Of a stretch of DNA of 64,000 nucleotides, positions 62,963 to 64,000 are shown in pieces. Source of the DNA: JACMLD01 sp044227095 (GTDB lineage Bacteria > Bacteroidota > Bacteroidia > Chitinophagales > Chitinophagaceae). The notes under the pieces are model-generated. The model had not been told where the DNA came from. It worked only from the letters and a program-made list of their open reading frames with translations, and ran no database searches. The stretch lies in NCBI GenBank assembly GCA_044227095.1, contig JBGAFV010000001.1, positions 4,588,001-4,652,000 on the forward strand. The letters are read 5' to 3'. The translations under genes were made by a program, and so were the position numbers. How positions within the stretch are numbered: the first letter of the stretch is position 1; the number at the start of each line of letters is the position of its first letter.

Positions 62963-63718
62963 ATGAAAAGAACCCTTCTTATTATTTGCCTGCTGGCAGC
63001 AGGCCATGTTATGCTTTATGCCCAAACTACTAAAAGCACTGAGCATGTGCAACAAATATGGCTTGGCTATTTAAACCAAACCCGTTTTAGTAATAAATGG
63101 GGCATGTGGACAGATCTTCACCTTCGTACAAAAGATGATTTTACCAATAACTTTTCCCAGGCTATTATAAGACTTGGCCTTACTTATTATATTAATGACA
63201 ACACGAAACTGACATTGGGCTACGGCAATATTTTTATTTTTCCGGGGGATAACCATAGCCAGGTAACACGTCACGAACACCGTCCCTGGCAGCAGATACA
63301 GTGGCATACAAAGTATACGAAGACACGCATGATGCAATGGATAAGGCTTGAAGAAAGATACAGGCAAAAAGTTTTGAACGATTCAACAATTGGTGAAGGT
63401 TATAATTTTAACTGGCGCCTGCGTTATAATATCTGGTACGAAGTGCCATTTGTTAAAGATGGTGCTGCGCCAAAAAGCTGGTCGTTTATTCTTAATGATG
63501 AAGTGCATATCAACTTCGGTAAAGAAATCGTTTATAATTATTTTGATCAAAACCGCTTCTTCCTGGGTTTTAAATACCAGTTTTCTAAAACCAGTAACAT
63601 ACAGGCCGGCTATACAAATGTTTTTCTGCAATTAGCTGCAGGCAATAAATACAGGAATATAAATGGCGCAAGAATTTTCTTCTTTCAAAATTTTGACTTA
63701 AGAAAGAAAGCGAAATAA
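62963..63718 (+). CDS. DUF2490-type outer-membrane beta-barrel protein
   Basis: A 251-residue secreted protein. After a signal peptide (about 1-20), the DUF2490 features are QIWLGYLNQTRFSNKWGMWTDLHLRTKDDF, SQAIIRLGLTYYINDNTKLTLGYG, HEHRPWQQIQWH and RIRLEERYRQ-like strands, ending FFFQNFDL. Members are small barrels of unknown function. It lies 70 bases after the receptor, behind the terminator. Confidence 0.85.
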   Translation: MKRTLLIICLLAAGHVMLYAQTTKSTEHVQQIWLGYLNQTRFSNKWGMWTDLHLRTKDDFTNNFSQAIIRLGLTYYINDNTKLTLGYGNIFIFPGDNHSQVTRHEHRPWQQIQWHTKYTKTRMMQWIRLEERYRQKVLNDSTIGEGYNFNWRLRYNIWYEVPFVKDGAAPKSWSFILNDEVHINFGKEIVYNYFDQNRFFLGFKYQFSKTSNIQAGYTNVFLQLAAGNKYRNINGARIFFFQNFDLRKKAK

Positions 63719-63720
63719 GC

Positions 63721-64000
63721 TTATTTTATTTTTTCCTCCTTTAAATGTATTTCTACATCCTGTTTACCCATTGTACCATTTATATTCATACTGGCATTAG
63801 CATGCAGGTTTGAAATACTTCCGGAAAGTGTATCATGCATGGATGCGGGATATCTCCATGCAACACTCAACTTTTTTGTTTGTTCATTAAAACGGTAATT
63901 CCCAATTAATCTTTTGTTTTGGTCATTGTATTCAAATATGCAATCGCCATTCTGGTCAAAATAAACTACTGACAATACACTGTCTTTGCATAAAGAAGAA
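63721..64000 (-). CDS. hypothetical protein, N-terminus beyond the window
   Basis: The frame stays open from the right window edge to a stop at 63721, giving at least 92 residues. The visible C-terminal part has YFDQNGDCIFEYNDQNKRLIGNYRF and ends in a Lys/Glu-rich tail. It looks beta-rich and lipocalin-like in pattern but is not assignable. It converges on the DUF2490 gene. The true start is not in the window; the only in-frame start-like codon visible is a TTG at 63975. Confidence 0.55.
   Translation of the reverse strand, partial: SSLCKDSVLSVVYFDQNGDCIFEYNDQNKRLIGNYRFNEQTKKLSVAWRYPASMHDTLSGSISNLHANASMNINGTMGKQDVEIHLKEEKIK

Noticed and set aside
63721..63975. Complete small 84-residue protein
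   Set aside because: The only start at 63975 would be a TTG, and the frame stays open to the window edge, so the gene is most likely cut off.

Overview
The window looks like a chromosomal segment from a member of the Bacteroidota, most likely the Chitinophagaceae. The evidence is AT-rich DNA, a SusC/SusD pair, an ECF sigma/FecR switch, secreted proteins with type IX secretion (T9SS) C-terminal sorting domains, promoters of the TTG-N19/20-TAnnTTTG type, and almost no Shine-Dalgarno sequences. I see no rRNA, tRNA, transposase, prophage or CRISPR array. All assignments come from reading the translated sequence; no database search was run.

Layout. (1) 1-2.5 kb: two small hypothetical genes on the minus strand, separated by copies of a ~120-bp dispersed element with 18-bp inverted ends; a fourth copy lies near 10.4 kb. 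(2) 2.6-10.2 kb: an OmpR-type two-component system followed by a TolC / RND permease / adaptor efflux operon. The same 18-bp sequence sits six bases before a -7 box at both promoters, which suggests that the response regulator controls itself and the pump. (3) 10.5-30.8 kb: mixed genes, namely a MacB/FtsX-type permease, several secreted T9SS proteins (including a 1440-aa protein with five repeats and a PQQ-type sugar dehydrogenase), a six-hairpin-like secreted protein, a type-B carboxylesterase, a PI-PLC-like protein and small conserved proteins. The long gap at 15.0-15.7 kb carries a well-formed promoter, a 13-bp closing stem and an intrinsic terminator, with no gene on that strand: a candidate small RNA.

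(4) 30.8-48 kb: a polysaccharide utilisation locus. The minus-strand order is GH29 fucosidase, ECF sigma factor, FecR anti-sigma, STN-containing SusC, SusD, GH27 alpha-galactosidase, GH35-like beta-galactosidase and two CE1-type esterases. Divergent to it are a clan GH-D galactosidase-like enzyme and a DUF1080 protein. The enzymes point to a galactose- and fucose-decorated, probably esterified plant or algal glycan.

(5) 48.0-49.8 kb: arsR-arsM-arsC, with a palindromic operator over the arsR promoter and no arsenite pump. (6) 49.9-63.7 kb: assimilatory sulfate reduction, cysH-cysD-cysN-cobA-cysJ-cysI, then a fused siroheme-synthase/TSUP permease, a TonB-dependent receptor and a DUF2490 protein. 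A dyad of the form CTA-N9-TAGA occurs four times, upstream of cysH, of the fusion gene and (twice) of the receptor. cysH and the receptor are each preceded by a tiny ORF whose last sense codon or codons are cysteine. Together these suggest a sulfur regulon with an operator and cysteine-sensing leader peptides, including a putative uptake receptor. The window ends inside a minus-strand hypothetical gene.
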